A DNA stretch of 64,000 nucleotides, from the NCBI GenBank assembly GCA_001899285.1, contig MKWA01000006.1, positions 44,315-108,314 on the forward strand, in the 5' to 3' direction. The position numbers were made by a program, and so were the translations under genes. The notes under the pieces were generated by a model, which was not told the origin of the DNA, searched no databases, and saw nothing but the letters and a program-made list of their open reading frames with translations. The DNA comes from Rhizobiales bacterium 64-17. Lineage in GTDB: Bacteria; Pseudomonadota; Alphaproteobacteria; Rhizobiales; Xanthobacteraceae. This document shows positions 1-7,612 of this stretch, in pieces. The stretch's first letter is position 1; the number at the start of each line of letters is the position of its first letter.

Positions 1-12
1 GAGAACGACGGA

Positions 13-222
13 TTAGCGGCTGGTGCAGGCGGAACGTGCGGCGGCGAACTGACCGGCCGCGGCGCTGCCGCTGCGGACATGGTCGACGCAGTCGGGCTGC
101 GACTGCGTCGCGACGTAGACGAGATGAGCGTTGGCGCCGAGCACCAGCAGCAGTGCGGCGCCGATGCCAAACCAGAACGCGAGTCGGTAAGGCGAAATGC
201 CGAGAGTCGTGTTGCTGGTCAT
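13..222 (-). CDS. Small single-span membrane protein downstream of ccoP
   Basis: This 69-residue protein has one hydrophobic segment at about residues 13-38, followed by a soluble tail with the run SQPDCVDH and a second Cys near the C-terminus. Its ATG overlaps the ccoP stop codon by 4 nt (ATGA), and a CTCAGGAG-like ribosome site precedes it, so it is translated with the cbb3 oxidase genes. I do not recognise a named family. Its position and size suggest an accessory or assembly protein of the oxidase, but that is inference from context only. It is not CcoH/FixH, which is longer. Confidence 0.7.
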   Translation of the reverse strand: MTSNTTLGISPYRLAFWFGIGAALLLVLGANAHLVYVATQSQPDCVDHVRSGSAAAGQFAAARSACTSR

Positions 223-1124
223 TGCTTCGCCTCCTGAGAGTTTTTCTTGCGCAGATCGACGAGATAGAGCGTCAGGATCTTGCGATCGAGTAGCGACAAC
301 CGGCCTTCCCAGGACGGCATGTGGCCCTGCCGGCCACCCCAGACGGTGGTGAAGATCGATTGCGCGTCGCCGCCATAGATCCAGAACGGATCGGTGAGAT
401 CGGGTGCGCCGGCTTCGGTGCTGCCCTTGCCGCTCTCGCCGTGGCAGGAGACGCAGTTGGCGGCGAATAAGGTTTTGCCGGCGGCAATCTCCTGCGGTGT
501 TGCGTCCTTCGCTGTGGCCGGGTTCGACAGCGTGCGTACATAGGCGACGACGTTGTCGATCTCGTTGCGCTTGAGCACGCCGTCGCGGCCGAACGCCAGC
601 ATCTGCGAGACACGGGTCTTGGGATGCGTGGCATTGATGCCGACGCTGATGGTTTCGGCGATGGCGTTGGTATCGCCGCCCCACAGCCAGCTATTGCCGA
701 CAAGGCTCGGGAAGCCTTTGCCGCCCTTGTTGCCGTCGGCGCGCAGGCCGTGACACACGGCGCAATTATCGCCGAACAATGTATGCCCGGTCTGCCGCAC
801 GATCTGCATCAGTTGTGGGTCGGCTTCGACCTGCTGGTGGGATTCGGTTTCGATCCGCTTGCTCCAGGTCGCGCGGTCGAGCGCGGCTTCCTGCAATTTT
901 TCCGCGACGGTGGCGCGCTGATCGATGCCGAGCAGCCCCCTGGTGTAGCTCACGCCGAGCGGCCAGGCCGGCATCAACACCCAGTAGCCGAGCGAGAACA
1001 GCGCGGTGACGATCAGGAAGAAGTACACCACGCGCGGCACCGGCGTGTTCAGCTCGGTGATGCCGTTCCATTCGTGGCCGGTGGTCAAATAACCGGTATG
1101 CGGATCGCGTTGCTCGACGCTCAT
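219..1124 (-). CDS. ccoP: cbb3-type cytochrome c oxidase subunit III (diheme CcoP)
   Basis: This is the diheme c-type cytochrome subunit that carries electrons to the CcoN catalytic subunit of the high-affinity oxidase in the inner membrane. The 301-residue protein has the usual N-terminal region ending in one membrane span (about residues 31-53) and two periplasmic cytochrome c domains. Their haem motifs are C121-x2-C124-H125 and C224-x2-C227-H228. The length is normal for the family. It follows ccoQ with a 4-nt overlap and precedes the small membrane gene with another 4-nt overlap, giving the standard order N-O-Q-P. Confidence 0.97.
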   Translation of the reverse strand: MSVEQRDPHTGYLTTGHEWNGITELNTPVPRVVYFFLIVTALFSLGYWVLMPAWPLGVSYTRGLLGIDQRATVAEKLQEAALDRATWSKRIETESHQQVEADPQLMQIVRQTGHTLFGDNCAVCHGLRADGNKGGKGFPSLVGNSWLWGGDTNAIAETISVGINATHPKTRVSQMLAFGRDGVLKRNEIDNVVAYVRTLSNPATAKDATPQEIAAGKTLFAANCVSCHGESGKGSTEAGAPDLTDPFWIYGGDAQSIFTTVWGGRQGHMPSWEGRLSLLDRKILTLYLVDLRKKNSQEAKQ

Positions 1125-1309
1125 GGTTTATCCTTTGCCGTCGTCTCCGGCCTGTCGTCGTCCTCAAGAATCGATGTGGCCGCGTGCTGGAATCGCGCGC
1201 GATTGGCAGGCCAGAACGTGTAGACGAGCACCGCGATGGAGAGTGCGATCAGGTAGAAAAGCCCGAATGACTTCGCGAGCCAGACAGTGAAGTTGTGATC
1301 AAGGTCCAT
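1121..1309 (-). CDS. ccoQ: cbb3 oxidase small subunit CcoQ
   Basis: This 62-residue protein has one membrane span (about residues 9-32, containing the FGLFYLIALSIAVLVYTFWP stretch) and a charged cytoplasmic tail. That is the shape of CcoQ/FixQ, which stabilises the binding of CcoP to the CcoNO core. It lies between ccoO (2 nt away) and ccoP (4-nt overlap), in the canonical position. Confidence 0.93.
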   Translation of the reverse strand: MDLDHNFTVWLAKSFGLFYLIALSIAVLVYTFWPANRARFQHAATSILEDDDRPETTAKDKP

Positions 1310-1311
1310 GA

Positions 1312-2085
1312 TTACTTCCCGCTGGTTGTCTTGACCGGCACCTGCGCCGGCGCAGTCAGCGCCGCGACCGGTTTGCTGGCGACAGGGGTCAGGCGGCCGA
1401 GTACCTGCAGATAGGCGACGACCGCATCCATCTCGGTCAGCCGGCCCGGACGGCTATCGAAGGCGCGGACGGTGGTGTCCTTGCCGTAACGCTTGCTGAC
1501 GCCTTCCGCCTGCGGCGTGTCCGGCGCGGCCTGGCCATAGGCGTCCGCCGGCGCGTTGGCGATCATCTCGTCGGTATAGGGCACGCCGACCTTGCGCAGC
1601 GCCTTGAGATGCAGGCCGAGGTCCGCCGTCTCCAGTTCGTTCCGCAGCAACCAGCGATAGGCCGGCATCACCGATTCCGGCACCACGTCGCGTGGATTGT
1701 TAAGATGCGCGACGTGCCAGTCGTCGGAATATTTCTCGCCGATACGGGCAAGGTCCGGGCCGGTGCGCTTCGAGCCCCACAGCATTGGATGGTCGTATTT
1801 GGATTCGACCGCCAGCGAGTAGGGGCCGTAACGTTCCACTTCGTCGCGCAGGGTGCGGATCATCTGCGAGTGGCAGGCATAGCAACCCTCGCGGATATAG
1901 ATGTTGCGGCCGGCGAGTTCGAGCGGCGTATAGACCCGCATGTCCGGCGCATCCTCCACCGTCTGGTGGATGGTGAACAACGGCGCGATCTCGACGAGGC
2001 CGCCGATCGAGGCGACGGCAACGATGGCGAGCACCAGTCCGATCGCCTTGCGTTCGAGTTTGTAGTGAAATCCGAAAACCGACAT
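1312..2085 (-). CDS. ccoO: cbb3 oxidase subunit II (monoheme CcoO)
   Basis: This is the membrane-anchored mono-haem cytochrome c subunit of cbb3 oxidase. The ATG at 2085 was chosen because it gives the family N-terminus (MSVFGFHYKLE) and has a GGGGGAG ribosome site just upstream; a reading to 2130 adds 15 unrelated residues. An N-terminal span lies at about residues 14-35 and the haem-binding motif is C68-x2-C71-H72 followed by SQMIR, as is typical of CcoO. The 257-residue length is normal. The gene starts 4 nt after ccoN. Confidence 0.97.
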   Translation of the reverse strand: MSVFGFHYKLERKAIGLVLAIVAVASIGGLVEIAPLFTIHQTVEDAPDMRVYTPLELAGRNIYIREGCYACHSQMIRTLRDEVERYGPYSLAVESKYDHPMLWGSKRTGPDLARIGEKYSDDWHVAHLNNPRDVVPESVMPAYRWLLRNELETADLGLHLKALRKVGVPYTDEMIANAPADAYGQAAPDTPQAEGVSKRYGKDTTVRAFDSRPGRLTEMDAVVAYLQVLGRLTPVASKPVAALTAPAQVPVKTTSGK

Positions 2086-2089
2086 GATC

Positions 2090-3775
2090 TTACTCCCCCG
2101 GCTGCAAGGCTGGGATATTGGCAGGGACATCGGCCGGCAGGCCGCCGGCGAGAACGGGATCGGGCCGTTCGCTGACCTTGGCCGCTGCGCCTTCCGGGGC
2201 CGTGCGGATCGTCATCCAGATGTTGTAGGCGCCGATCACTGCGCCGATCAGGAAGAACAGGCCGCCGATCGCGCGGGCGATGTAGTAGGGGTGCATCGCC
2301 ACCAGCGAGTCGATGAACGAGTAGGCGAGCCTGCCGCTCTCGTTATAGGTCCGCCACATCAGCCCCTGGATGATGCCGGAGTTCCACATCGCGAAGACGT
2401 AGATGAGCGTGCCGGCGAGCGCGAGCCAGAAATGCGCCTCGACCAGACGTGCGGAGTACATCGCCTCGCGCTTCCACAGCCAAGGCACCGCGGCGTAGAT
2501 CGAGCCGAAGGTGATCATCGCCACCCAGCCGAGCGCGCCGGCATGGACGTGGCCGACAGTCCAGTCGGTGTAATGCGAGAGCGAGTTGACCGAGCGGATT
2601 GCCATGAACGATCCCTCGAAGGTCGACAATCCGTAAAATACGGCGGCGACCATCATGAAGCGCAGCGTCGCGTCGTCGCGCACCTTGTGCCAGGCGCCAT
2701 TGAGCGTCATCAGCGCGTTGCCGGCGGAGGCCCAGGACGGCACCAGCAACATCACCGAGAAGGTCATGCCCAGCGTCTGCACCCAGTGCGGTAGCGCGGT
2801 GTAATGCAGGTGGTGCGAGCCCGCCCACATGTAGAAGAAGGTGATGCCCCAGAAGCTGATGATCGACAGCCGGTAGGAATAGATCGGCCGGCCGGCGCGC
2901 TTCGGCATGAAGTAATACATCATGCCGAGGAAGCCCGCGGTGAGGAAGAACGCCACCGCGTTGTGGCCGTACCACCATTGCGTCATCGCATCCTGCACGC
3001 CGGAGAAGGCTGAATAGCTCTTGGCGGAGCCGAACGAGATCGGCATCGCCAGGTTGTTGACGATGTGCAGGATCGCCACCACCAGGATAAACGCCATGTA
3101 GTACCAGTTGGCGACGTAGATATGCGGTTCCTTACGCCGCATCAGCACGCGCAGATACAGCACGAAGTAAGTGACCCAGACGATCACCAGCCAGATGTCG
3201 GCGTACCATTCCGGCTCGGCATATTCCTTCGACTGGGTGATGCCCATCAGGTAGCCGGAGGCGGCGAGCAAGCAGAACAGGTTGTAGCCGAGCAGCACGA
3301 ACCATGGCGTGAGCTGGTCCGGCAGTCGCGTGCGGCAGGTGCGCTGCATCACATAGAACGAGGTAGCGATCAGCGCGTTGCCGCCGAAGCCGAAGATCAC
3401 GCCGGAGGTGTGCACCGGGCGGAGCCGTCCGAAGCTGGCCCAGCCGGCGTCGAAGGTGAGATCGGGATAGGCGAGCAGGGTCGCCACCCAGACGCCGACG
3501 AACATACCGATCACGGCCCAGATCATCGCCAGGATGATGCCGACCTTGCTCGGATCGTCGTAGTAGCGGGTCAGGCGGTCGGCGCCCGGCTCCGGCGCGT
3601 AATAGCCCGACATCACGCCGAACAGGCCGAGCACGCCGGCGAGGAGCACGATCCATCCCTGCGGGCCGAGCAGATCGCCGTGACCGGCGATCGCCATCGA
3701 CAGCCCCCACAGGACGATGAACAGCAGGATGATGAGCGCGGATTGGCGCTCGCTGACGGTCAGTTGGCCGATCAT
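2090..3775 (-). CDS. ccoN: cbb3-type cytochrome c oxidase subunit I (CcoN)
   Basis: This is the catalytic haem b/b3-CuB subunit, which reduces O2 to water at low oxygen and pumps protons. The ATG at 3775 gives 561 residues and has an AGGAAA ribosome site; the open frame to 3949 would add a non-hydrophobic extension. Visible ligands are H122 (RPVHTSG), the CuB-type histidines H271 (YGHNAVAF) and H321/H322 (GSHHLHYTALP), and the H409/H411 pair (VGHVHAGALGW). At least 12 hydrophobic segments are present. It is the first gene of the ccoNOQP operon, behind a FixK-type box about 110 bp upstream, so induction under oxygen limitation is expected. Confidence 0.97.
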   Translation of the reverse strand: MIGQLTVSERQSALIILLFIVLWGLSMAIAGHGDLLGPQGWIVLLAGVLGLFGVMSGYYAPEPGADRLTRYYDDPSKVGIILAMIWAVIGMFVGVWVATLLAYPDLTFDAGWASFGRLRPVHTSGVIFGFGGNALIATSFYVMQRTCRTRLPDQLTPWFVLLGYNLFCLLAASGYLMGITQSKEYAEPEWYADIWLVIVWVTYFVLYLRVLMRRKEPHIYVANWYYMAFILVVAILHIVNNLAMPISFGSAKSYSAFSGVQDAMTQWWYGHNAVAFFLTAGFLGMMYYFMPKRAGRPIYSYRLSIISFWGITFFYMWAGSHHLHYTALPHWVQTLGMTFSVMLLVPSWASAGNALMTLNGAWHKVRDDATLRFMMVAAVFYGLSTFEGSFMAIRSVNSLSHYTDWTVGHVHAGALGWVAMITFGSIYAAVPWLWKREAMYSARLVEAHFWLALAGTLIYVFAMWNSGIIQGLMWRTYNESGRLAYSFIDSLVAMHPYYIARAIGGLFFLIGAVIGAYNIWMTIRTAPEGAAAKVSERPDPVLAGGLPADVPANIPALQPGE

Positions 3776-3883
3776 CGGCTTTTTCCTCGACTTGGTTCGG
3801 AACCGGGTGCCATCTTCTGCATGGATATCGATCTCTGGTAACCGGTTGCGGGCCGACATGTAGCGTGCCGACCGGCAAAAACC

Positions 3884-3897
3884 TTGCGCCAGCGCAA
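3884..3897 (-). promoter_or_regulatory. FixK/FNR-type box upstream of ccoN
   Basis: TTGCGCCAGCGCAA is an inverted repeat with 6-nt arms and a 2-nt centre. It fits the FixK2 consensus TTG(A/C)-N6-(T/G)CAA described in Bradyrhizobium. Its centre is about 115 bp upstream of the ccoN start; a class II position (-40.5) would place transcription start near 3850. It also lies about 100 bp upstream of the divergent membrane-protein gene, so either promoter could use it. Confidence 0.7.
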
Positions 3898-3997
3898 ACC
3901 GCCACCGGCGCGACCGTGGCAGGATTGCGCGAGCAGCCGATCGGCGCAAGTTCGTGCGGCGGCTGGAAGTCCGATCACGCAGGAGCTTCGTGCGGTG

Positions 3998-4495
3998 ATG
4001 TCAGTTCAACAGGACGCCGTCGACCCGGATCAGGGCGGATGCGCCAATATGGCGCTGCTGGCTTTGGTGATGCTGTGGATTGGCACGTTGCTCGGCGTCT
4101 CGTTCCTGGCGACACCGGCGAAATTCCTGGCGCCCAGCCTGACGCTGCCCGTCGCGCTCGACGTTGGTCGCCAGACCTTTGCGGTCTTCAATAAAATTGA
4201 ATGGGTTTACATCGTGGTCTGCGCTCTGCTGATCGCAATCGGACCGCGCAACCGGCTTGGTTCGGCGGGACTGGTGGCCGTCGCGATACTGTCTGCGCTG
4301 CAGATGGGATGGTTGCTGCCGGAGCTGGACGTGCGCGTCGGCACCATCATCGCGGGAGGCCAGCCGCCGGCTTCGCCGCTGCATCATCTCTATATCGTCG
4401 CCGAGGTCGCCAAGCTGGTCGCGCTTGGCATGGTGGCGGTAACGGCGGCGCGCCGCCTTCTCGCCGGTCAGCGGCTGGCGCCCGCACCCGCGTGA
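3998..4495 (+). CDS. Predicted four-span membrane protein
   Basis: This 165-residue protein has four hydrophobic segments: MALLALVMLWIGTLLGVSFL, a second near WVYIVVCALLIAIG, a third near AGLVAVAILSALQMGWLLP, and a last near IVAEVAKLVALGMVAVTAA. The ATG at 3998 has AGGAG 12 nt upstream; ATG 4049 starts directly at the first membrane span and is a plausible alternative. I do not recognise the family with confidence. It is divergent from ccoN and shares the intergenic region with the FixK-type box. Confidence 0.7.
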   Translation: MSVQQDAVDPDQGGCANMALLALVMLWIGTLLGVSFLATPAKFLAPSLTLPVALDVGRQTFAVFNKIEWVYIVVCALLIAIGPRNRLGSAGLVAVAILSALQMGWLLPELDVRVGTIIAGGQPPASPLHHLYIVAEVAKLVALGMVAVTAARRLLAGQRLAPAPA

Positions 4496-4501
4496 TGCGG
4501 C

Positions 4502-6133
4502 CTACTCAGCCATCGGCAATTTCAGCAACGCCTGACGGTCGATCTTGCCGGTTCCGGTTTTCGGCAGATCGGCGAGGAAAGTGACGATGCGCGGATATTT
4601 GTAAGGCAGCAGCGTCGTCTTGACGTGATCCTGCAACCGGCGCGTCGCCGTCCCGGCATCGAAATTCGCATCGTTCATGCTGACGAAGGCGCGCAACGTC
4701 ATGCGCCGGTCGGCCATCTCGATCGCCATCACCGCGCATTCGCGCACGGCCGGATGATCGGCGAGGCAGCGCTCGACCTCCAGCGGGTAGACCCACTGGC
4801 CCGACACCTTGACGAGATCGTCGGCACGGCCGCGGAAGAAATAGAAGCCGTCATCATCGCGCTCGAAGCGGTCGCCGGTATAGATCCAGCCGTCGGCGCG
4901 CATGGTTTCGGCGGTCTTGTCCGGCCGATTCCAGTAGCACGGCGCATTGCTGTCGCCGCGCACCCACAGCACGCCTTCCTCGGCGCCAGTGATGGTCTCG
5001 CCGGCGGGGTTGCACAGCTTCACCTCGTAGCCGGGCACGCGCTGTCCGGCGGCGCCGAGCTTTTTCGCCTGCGGCGTGTTGGAGAGATAGATGTGCAGCA
5101 CTTCGGTCGAGCCGAGCCCCTCAACGATCTCCAGTCCCGACAGCGCCTTCCAGCCGTTGAACACATCGGCGGACAAGACTTCTGCCGCCGAGATCGACAG
5201 CCGCAGCGACGAAAGATCGGCGTTCGCGGCCTCGGGCGCTTTGGTCAGCGCGGTGTAGAGCGTCGGCAGGCCGAAGAACACGGTCGGGCGATGGTGGGCG
5301 ATGGCGTCGAAGATCGCGCTGGGCTTCGGCTGACCGGGCATCAGCAGGCTCGCCGCGCCGGCCGCGTAAGGGAAGGTGATGGAATTGCCGACGCCATAGG
5401 CGAAGAAGATTTTCGGCGCCGAGAAGCAGATGTCGTTCTCGGTGAGCTTGAGGATCGAATCCGAATAGCTCTTCACCGTGTAGAGCATGTCGTGATGCAG
5501 ATGCACGATGCCCTTCGGCCGCCCGGTCGAGCCGGACGAATACATCCAGAACGCCATGTCGTCGCGGCCGGTGTCGGCGGCGGGCAGGTCGGTCGGCTGG
5601 CTCGCGATCAGCGATGCGGCCGCGCGCACCGGCACCGGGGCTGATGCTTCGCCGTCGATCACGATCAGCGTCTCGAGTTTTGTCCCGGCGCAGGCGGCGG
5701 CGGTGAACTTGTCGATGAAGGCTGTTTCGGTGATCGCAATACGGGCGCCGGAATCCTGCAGATAGAATTGCAGCAGATCGGGCGGCGTCAGCGTGTTGAT
5801 GAACAGCGGCACGAAGCCCGTACGCATCGCGCCGAACAAAGCCGCCGGATAGGCCGGGCCGTCGTCGAGGAACAGCAGAACGCGATCGCCCGGCGTCAGC
5901 CCGAGTGAACGCAGCGCATGGCCGTAACGCGCCGCATCGACGCAAAGATCGGCATAGGTTTTGTGCCCGGCGGGGCCGAGTACGGCGGGCCGCGCGCCGC
6001 GTCCGGCGGCGAGATTGTCGAACAGGATCGCGCTGGCATTGTAACGCGCCGGCACCGCGAAACCGATCTCGCGTGTGCCGGGCGCGTCATGCGGCACATG
6101 GTCGGCGAGCGGAACGGACGACGTTTCGGTCAC
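4502..6133 (-). CDS. Benzoate-CoA ligase family protein (AMP-forming)
   Basis: This ANL-superfamily enzyme adenylates a carboxylate and transfers it to CoA. The 543-residue protein carries the P-loop-like motif YSSGSTGRPKGIVH at residues 198-211, YTGDR in the hinge region, and PKTGTGKID near the C-terminus with the catalytic Lys. The overall sequence resembles benzoate/4-hydroxybenzoate-CoA ligases. A GTG start at 6133 with GGGAGAG upstream fits the family length; the open frame extends further but overlaps tusA. The neighbours do not include a ring-reducing or ring-hydroxylating gene, so the aromatic or alicyclic acid used cannot be fixed from context. Confidence 0.85.
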   Translation of the reverse strand: MTETSSVPLADHVPHDAPGTREIGFAVPARYNASAILFDNLAAGRGARPAVLGPAGHKTYADLCVDAARYGHALRSLGLTPGDRVLLFLDDGPAYPAALFGAMRTGFVPLFINTLTPPDLLQFYLQDSGARIAITETAFIDKFTAAACAGTKLETLIVIDGEASAPVPVRAAASLIASQPTDLPAADTGRDDMAFWMYSSGSTGRPKGIVHLHHDMLYTVKSYSDSILKLTENDICFSAPKIFFAYGVGNSITFPYAAGAASLLMPGQPKPSAIFDAIAHHRPTVFFGLPTLYTALTKAPEAANADLSSLRLSISAAEVLSADVFNGWKALSGLEIVEGLGSTEVLHIYLSNTPQAKKLGAAGQRVPGYEVKLCNPAGETITGAEEGVLWVRGDSNAPCYWNRPDKTAETMRADGWIYTGDRFERDDDGFYFFRGRADDLVKVSGQWVYPLEVERCLADHPAVRECAVMAIEMADRRMTLRAFVSMNDANFDAGTATRRLQDHVKTTLLPYKYPRIVTFLADLPKTGTGKIDRQALLKLPMAE

Positions 6134-6159
6134 GGAACTGTCTCTCCCGGCGTGCGGCG

Positions 6160-6402
6160 TCAACGTTTGCGGATCGTGAACGTGAGTACGCCGCCGTCCT
6201 TGGCGCTGCTGTCCAGCGTGTCGCCAGTTTCCCGCAGCAGGTTGGGAATGTCGATTGCCGCCAGCGGATCGGTGCATTCGATGGTCAGAGTGTCGCCGGC
6301 GGCGAGGCCGGCCAGCAGCTTGCGGGTCTTCAGCGCGGGAAGCGGGCATTTGAGGCCGCGCAGGCTCACGGATTTCTCGGTCATCGGCGCGTCGTCAACC
6401 AT
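6160..6402 (-). CDS. TusA-family sulfur carrier protein
   Basis: This small sulfurtransferase-family protein has the signature LRGLKCPLPALKTRK, with the sulfur-carrying Cys in the CPLP motif (Cys19 from this start), and the DPLAAIDIPNLLRETGD region typical of TusA/SirA proteins. The start is uncertain: ATG 6402 gives 80 residues and ATG 6384 gives 74. It precedes the CoA ligase by 26 nt on the same strand and is divergent from the MoeA-type genes, 73 nt apart. A role in relaying sulfur, for example to molybdenum cofactor or thiocofactor synthesis, is suggested by the MoeA neighbours but not shown. Confidence 0.85.
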   Translation of the reverse strand: MVDDAPMTEKSVSLRGLKCPLPALKTRKLLAGLAAGDTLTIECTDPLAAIDIPNLLRETGDTLDSSAKDGGVLTFTIRKR

Positions 6403-6475
6403 CGGTTCGGCCCGGCAGGAGGCGCCGGGCGGCGAGACTGGACATTTCGCTGCGGCCCACGTCAAGGTCGCCGCC

Positions 6476-7612
6476 ATGACAGGGATACCACAGCAGAGCC
6501 CGGCGCCGGCCGCGGTTCCGGCGCGCCAGCGCATCGGCCGGCTGACGCCGCTCGCCGATGTGGCGGCGGCGTTTGCGGTGGTGCCGCCGGTTGCGCCGCG
6601 CGCGACGCCGGTGGCGCGGGTGGCCGGATTGGTGCTTGCCGAAGCGGTGACCGGCCAGCGGCGTCCGGAGGCCGCGCGTGCGCTGATCGACGGCTACGCG
6701 GTGTACGCGGACGATACGCGCGATGCCGGCGGTTATGCGCCGGCGCTGCTGCCGCAGCCGCCTGCGTGGGTCGAGGCCGGCGCGCTGTTGCCGCAGGGAA
6801 CCGACGCGGTCGCGCCGCCGGCCACGGTGACGATTGGAGATATGGGCGCCGAGGTGTTGTCGCCGCTCGCGCCGGGCGATGGCGTGCGTGCAGCGGGAGC
6901 CGATTGCGCGGATGGCGCCTTGCTGATCGGCGCAGGGTGCCGCCTCCGTCACGGCGACGGCATAGCGCTACGGCTCGCCGGCGTGGACGAGGTACGTGTC
7001 CGCGCGCCGCGCATCGTCATCGCGATGCTGCGCGACGACGAGATCATAAGGGCGGTCGCGGACACCATCGCCGGTCATGTTGCGGTCGCGGGCGGGACAT
7101 CCTCTGTTGTGTTGGCTGTGACTGCGGAATCCGCGTTCGAGACTGACGCCGATGCGATCCTGACCATCGGCAAGACCGGCGAGGGCCACGACGACGATGC
7201 GGTGCTGGCGCTCGCCCGCATGGGCAAGGTGATCGCGCACGGTCTCGCCCTGTCGCCCGGTGAAACCGCCGCGGCCGGATTTATCGGGACGCGCCCGGTG
7301 CTGATGCTGCCGGGACGGCTCGATGCTGCGCTGGCGGTCTGGCTGACGCTTGGCGGACCGCTGCTCGCGCGCCTGACGGGTTTTATCGAACCGCCGCACA
7401 TGCGCGCGATGCCGCTGATGCAGAAAATCGTTTCGACCATCGGCCTGTGCGATGTGGTGCCGGTGGCTGTTACTGCCGACGGCGCGATGCCGCTCGCCAC
7501 ACGGTTCTGGCCGCTGCCGGCCATGACGCGGGCGGACGGGTTTGTGCTGGTGCCGGCGGAGAGCGAAGGATTTCCGCCCGGTGCAACGGTGACGGTGGCG
7601 GATTGGCGATGA
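6476..7612 (+). CDS. Degenerate MoeA-like molybdopterin-binding protein
   Basis: This 378-residue protein follows the MoeA domain order: an N-terminal region with the DGYA motif (residues 72-75), then a MoCF/MogA-like fold from about residue 175. Two MoeA signatures are altered. The usual STGDEL segment reads AMLRDDEI (about residues 183-190) and the usual GGTSxGxxD segment reads TIGKTGEGHDD (about 230-240). It may therefore bind molybdopterin or assist its partner without full molybdenum-insertion activity. It overlaps the next MoeA gene by 4 nt (ATGA), so the two are co-translated and may form a hetero-complex; MoeA enzymes are normally dimers. Confidence 0.75.
   Translation: MTGIPQQSPAPAAVPARQRIGRLTPLADVAAAFAVVPPVAPRATPVARVAGLVLAEAVTGQRRPEAARALIDGYAVYADDTRDAGGYAPALLPQPPAWVEAGALLPQGTDAVAPPATVTIGDMGAEVLSPLAPGDGVRAAGADCADGALLIGAGCRLRHGDGIALRLAGVDEVRVRAPRIVIAMLRDDEIIRAVADTIAGHVAVAGGTSSVVLAVTAESAFETDADAILTIGKTGEGHDDDAVLALARMGKVIAHGLALSPGETAAAGFIGTRPVLMLPGRLDAALAVWLTLGGPLLARLTGFIEPPHMRAMPLMQKIVSTIGLCDVVPVAVTADGAMPLATRFWPLPAMTRADGFVLVPAESEGFPPGATVTVADWR

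Noticed and set aside
3776..3949. Longer N-terminus for CcoN
   Set aside because: The added 58 residues are Arg-rich and unlike CcoN, and the ribosome site is at ATG 3775. The FixK-type box lies in the promoter region just upstream.
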